This document shows, piece by piece, positions 62,905-64,000 of a stretch of DNA of 64,000 bases; within the stretch, counting starts at the first letter, position 1, and every line of letters starts with the position of its first letter. The position numbers were made by a program, and so were the translations under genes. The notes beneath the pieces were generated by a model, which was not told where the DNA came from, made no database searches, and saw only the letters and a list, made by a program, of their open reading frames with translations. The stretch lies in the NCBI GenBank assembly GCA_027625915.1, contig JANTQA010000008.1, forward strand, positions 12,401,001 to 12,465,000, written 5' to 3'. The stretch comes from Anaeramoeba flamelloides (lineage: Eukaryota; Metamonada; Anaeramoebidae).

Positions 62905-63149
62905 GCAAGACTAAAAGATTAAATCTTAATTTAGACTATTTAATCAATCAATTTAATAATTACTTGTTAAATTTATTAAATGATGAAAAAATTCACATTT
63001 TCATAACTTGTGCGAAACGTTGGTTTTATCATTTTGTCCCCAAAAAAATATTACAAGATATGGGCTTTTTTTTTAATAATAAAAAAAAAATTATTCATCA
63101 AAAAATTAACCATAGAGGTTTTGATGATAACATGATTATGTCACGATAA
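62905..63149 (+). CDS. Possible terminal exon of an unidentified gene
   Basis: An open stretch begins after a T-tract and TTAG and runs 80 or so codons to TAA at 63147-63149. It includes the less biased segment IHIFITCAKRWFYHFVPKKI. I recognise no family. No upstream exon was found between 61192 and 62904 that joins it, so it may be a decayed fragment. Its stop codon falls in the first box of the ATCGCGATA array. Confidence 0.25.
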
Positions 63150-63300
63150 AGTTACAAAAATCGCGATAATTTCCATCAAATCGAGATAATATCAGAAAAT
63201 CGCGATATTCAATATTATCGCGATAATATAACAAATCGCGATAATTCCATAAAATCGTGATAAATGCCAAAATATCGCGATTAAAAAGTAATAGCGATAT
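63141..63300. repeat. Array of nine ATCGCGATA-type boxes at 18-20 bp spacing
   Basis: Boxes start at 63141, 63161, 63181, 63200, 63218, 63236, 63255, 63275 and 63293. The core TCGCGA is a palindrome and is perfect in five boxes; the others have one substitution (TCACGA, TCGAGA, TCGTGA, TAGCGA). The spacers are A+T-rich and not conserved. No other ATCGCGAT was noticed elsewhere in the window. Confidence 0.85.
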
Positions 63301-64000
63301 AATAGTTGATTGCTTTTTGGGCTAATTGAGAAATATTTAAAAAAATTTTTTTTGATCAAAAAATAGATTAGATGAAAAAAAGTCATTCTTTGAAAAATCA
63401 ACAAAAAAGATTCTTGATCCAATCAGGGATCAGATCCAAGAGTTTTATTGTGCTTTCATTTTGTTTGGTTGACAAACCTATTGATCCTTTAAGATCAACA
63501 ACAATAAGAAATAAATAGAAATAAATATTTTTTCAGTTAATCGTGGTGTTGTAAATTGAGTTGAATAAAAGACCTTCTAAAACAACCAACCCTTTATCTG
63601 TTCTTTAAAGAATGTGATCTTGGGTTAAAACATTTTCAATATTCTCAGAAAGCTAAAAGGGGTTGGTAAACTTTTCATTAGCTTTCACAACATCCTTGTC
63701 AGATGATCACAAATTATTAAGTTTTTTTATAGATTTGTCTTCTTGTTCTTTTTCTTCTTTGAGCATCTTTGTATTGGACAGAAAACACAATTAGAGCTTA
63801 GAGGTTTTTGTTTGACCGATCAGTAATAAGAAGGAAAATTATTCTTTATTCTTTTTTGATATTTAAAATTATGAAGGTAACAACTCCATTGGAAGAAAAT
63901 TCATCTATTTTATATTCAATTATATTGTTGGAATGAGTAATTATTAGTTTGATCATAAACTTTGGTTGAGATTTTATATTTTGTTAAAAAAAAAATGAAA
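63301..64000. other. Terminal stretch, slightly GC-richer
   Basis: No gene supported. The segment 63400-63830 is less A+T-rich than typical spacer, with several GATC-containing short palindromes (63416-63440, 63480-63500). It could be the upstream region of a gene beyond the window. Confidence 0.4.

Overview
The window is nuclear DNA from a unicellular eukaryote. It is extremely A+T-rich (roughly four fifths by eye), uses the standard stop codons, and has GT-AG introns of about 0.15 to 5 kb. Low-complexity Asn, Gln, Lys and Glu runs interrupt its proteins. Tandem-BTB/ankyrin proteins, Lys/Glu-rich inserts and a bacterial-type nucleoside kinase make an amoeboid protist, perhaps an Anaeramoeba-like metamonad, my best guess. 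That is inference, not proof.

Plus-strand genes, in order: a small basic single-pass membrane protein (5826-6299); an ankyrin/tandem-BTB protein in three exons (11446-19329); a Dbf4 homologue, the regulatory subunit of the Cdc7 replication kinase, in two exons (20070-25380); a YIPF1/2-type Yip1-domain Golgi membrane protein in two exons (30592-31668); and importin alpha in five exons (35356-45774). Minus-strand genes: an unrecognised 554-residue protein (47989-49653) and a four-exon uridine/nucleoside kinase (61191 down to 55234) whose N-terminal half carries a threonyl-tRNA-synthetase-like region. A possible last exon of another gene lies at 62905-63149. The genes are housekeeping or signalling functions with no evident pathway in common. 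Most continuous reading frames are only parts of genes; I joined exons by splice motif, reading phase and protein-family continuity, and every junction closes in phase.

The space between exons is filled with short non-autonomous inverted-repeat elements. There are two TA-flanked Tc1/mariner-like MITE families, two longer inverted-repeat families, a tandem pair with CACTA-like ends, and LINE reverse-transcriptase remnants. A dispersed family of nested palindromes is also present. The oddest non-coding feature is an array of nine boxes related to ATCGCGATA, spaced 18-20 bp apart, at 63141-63300.

No rRNA gene, convincing tRNA gene, CRISPR array or bacterial-type operon was seen.
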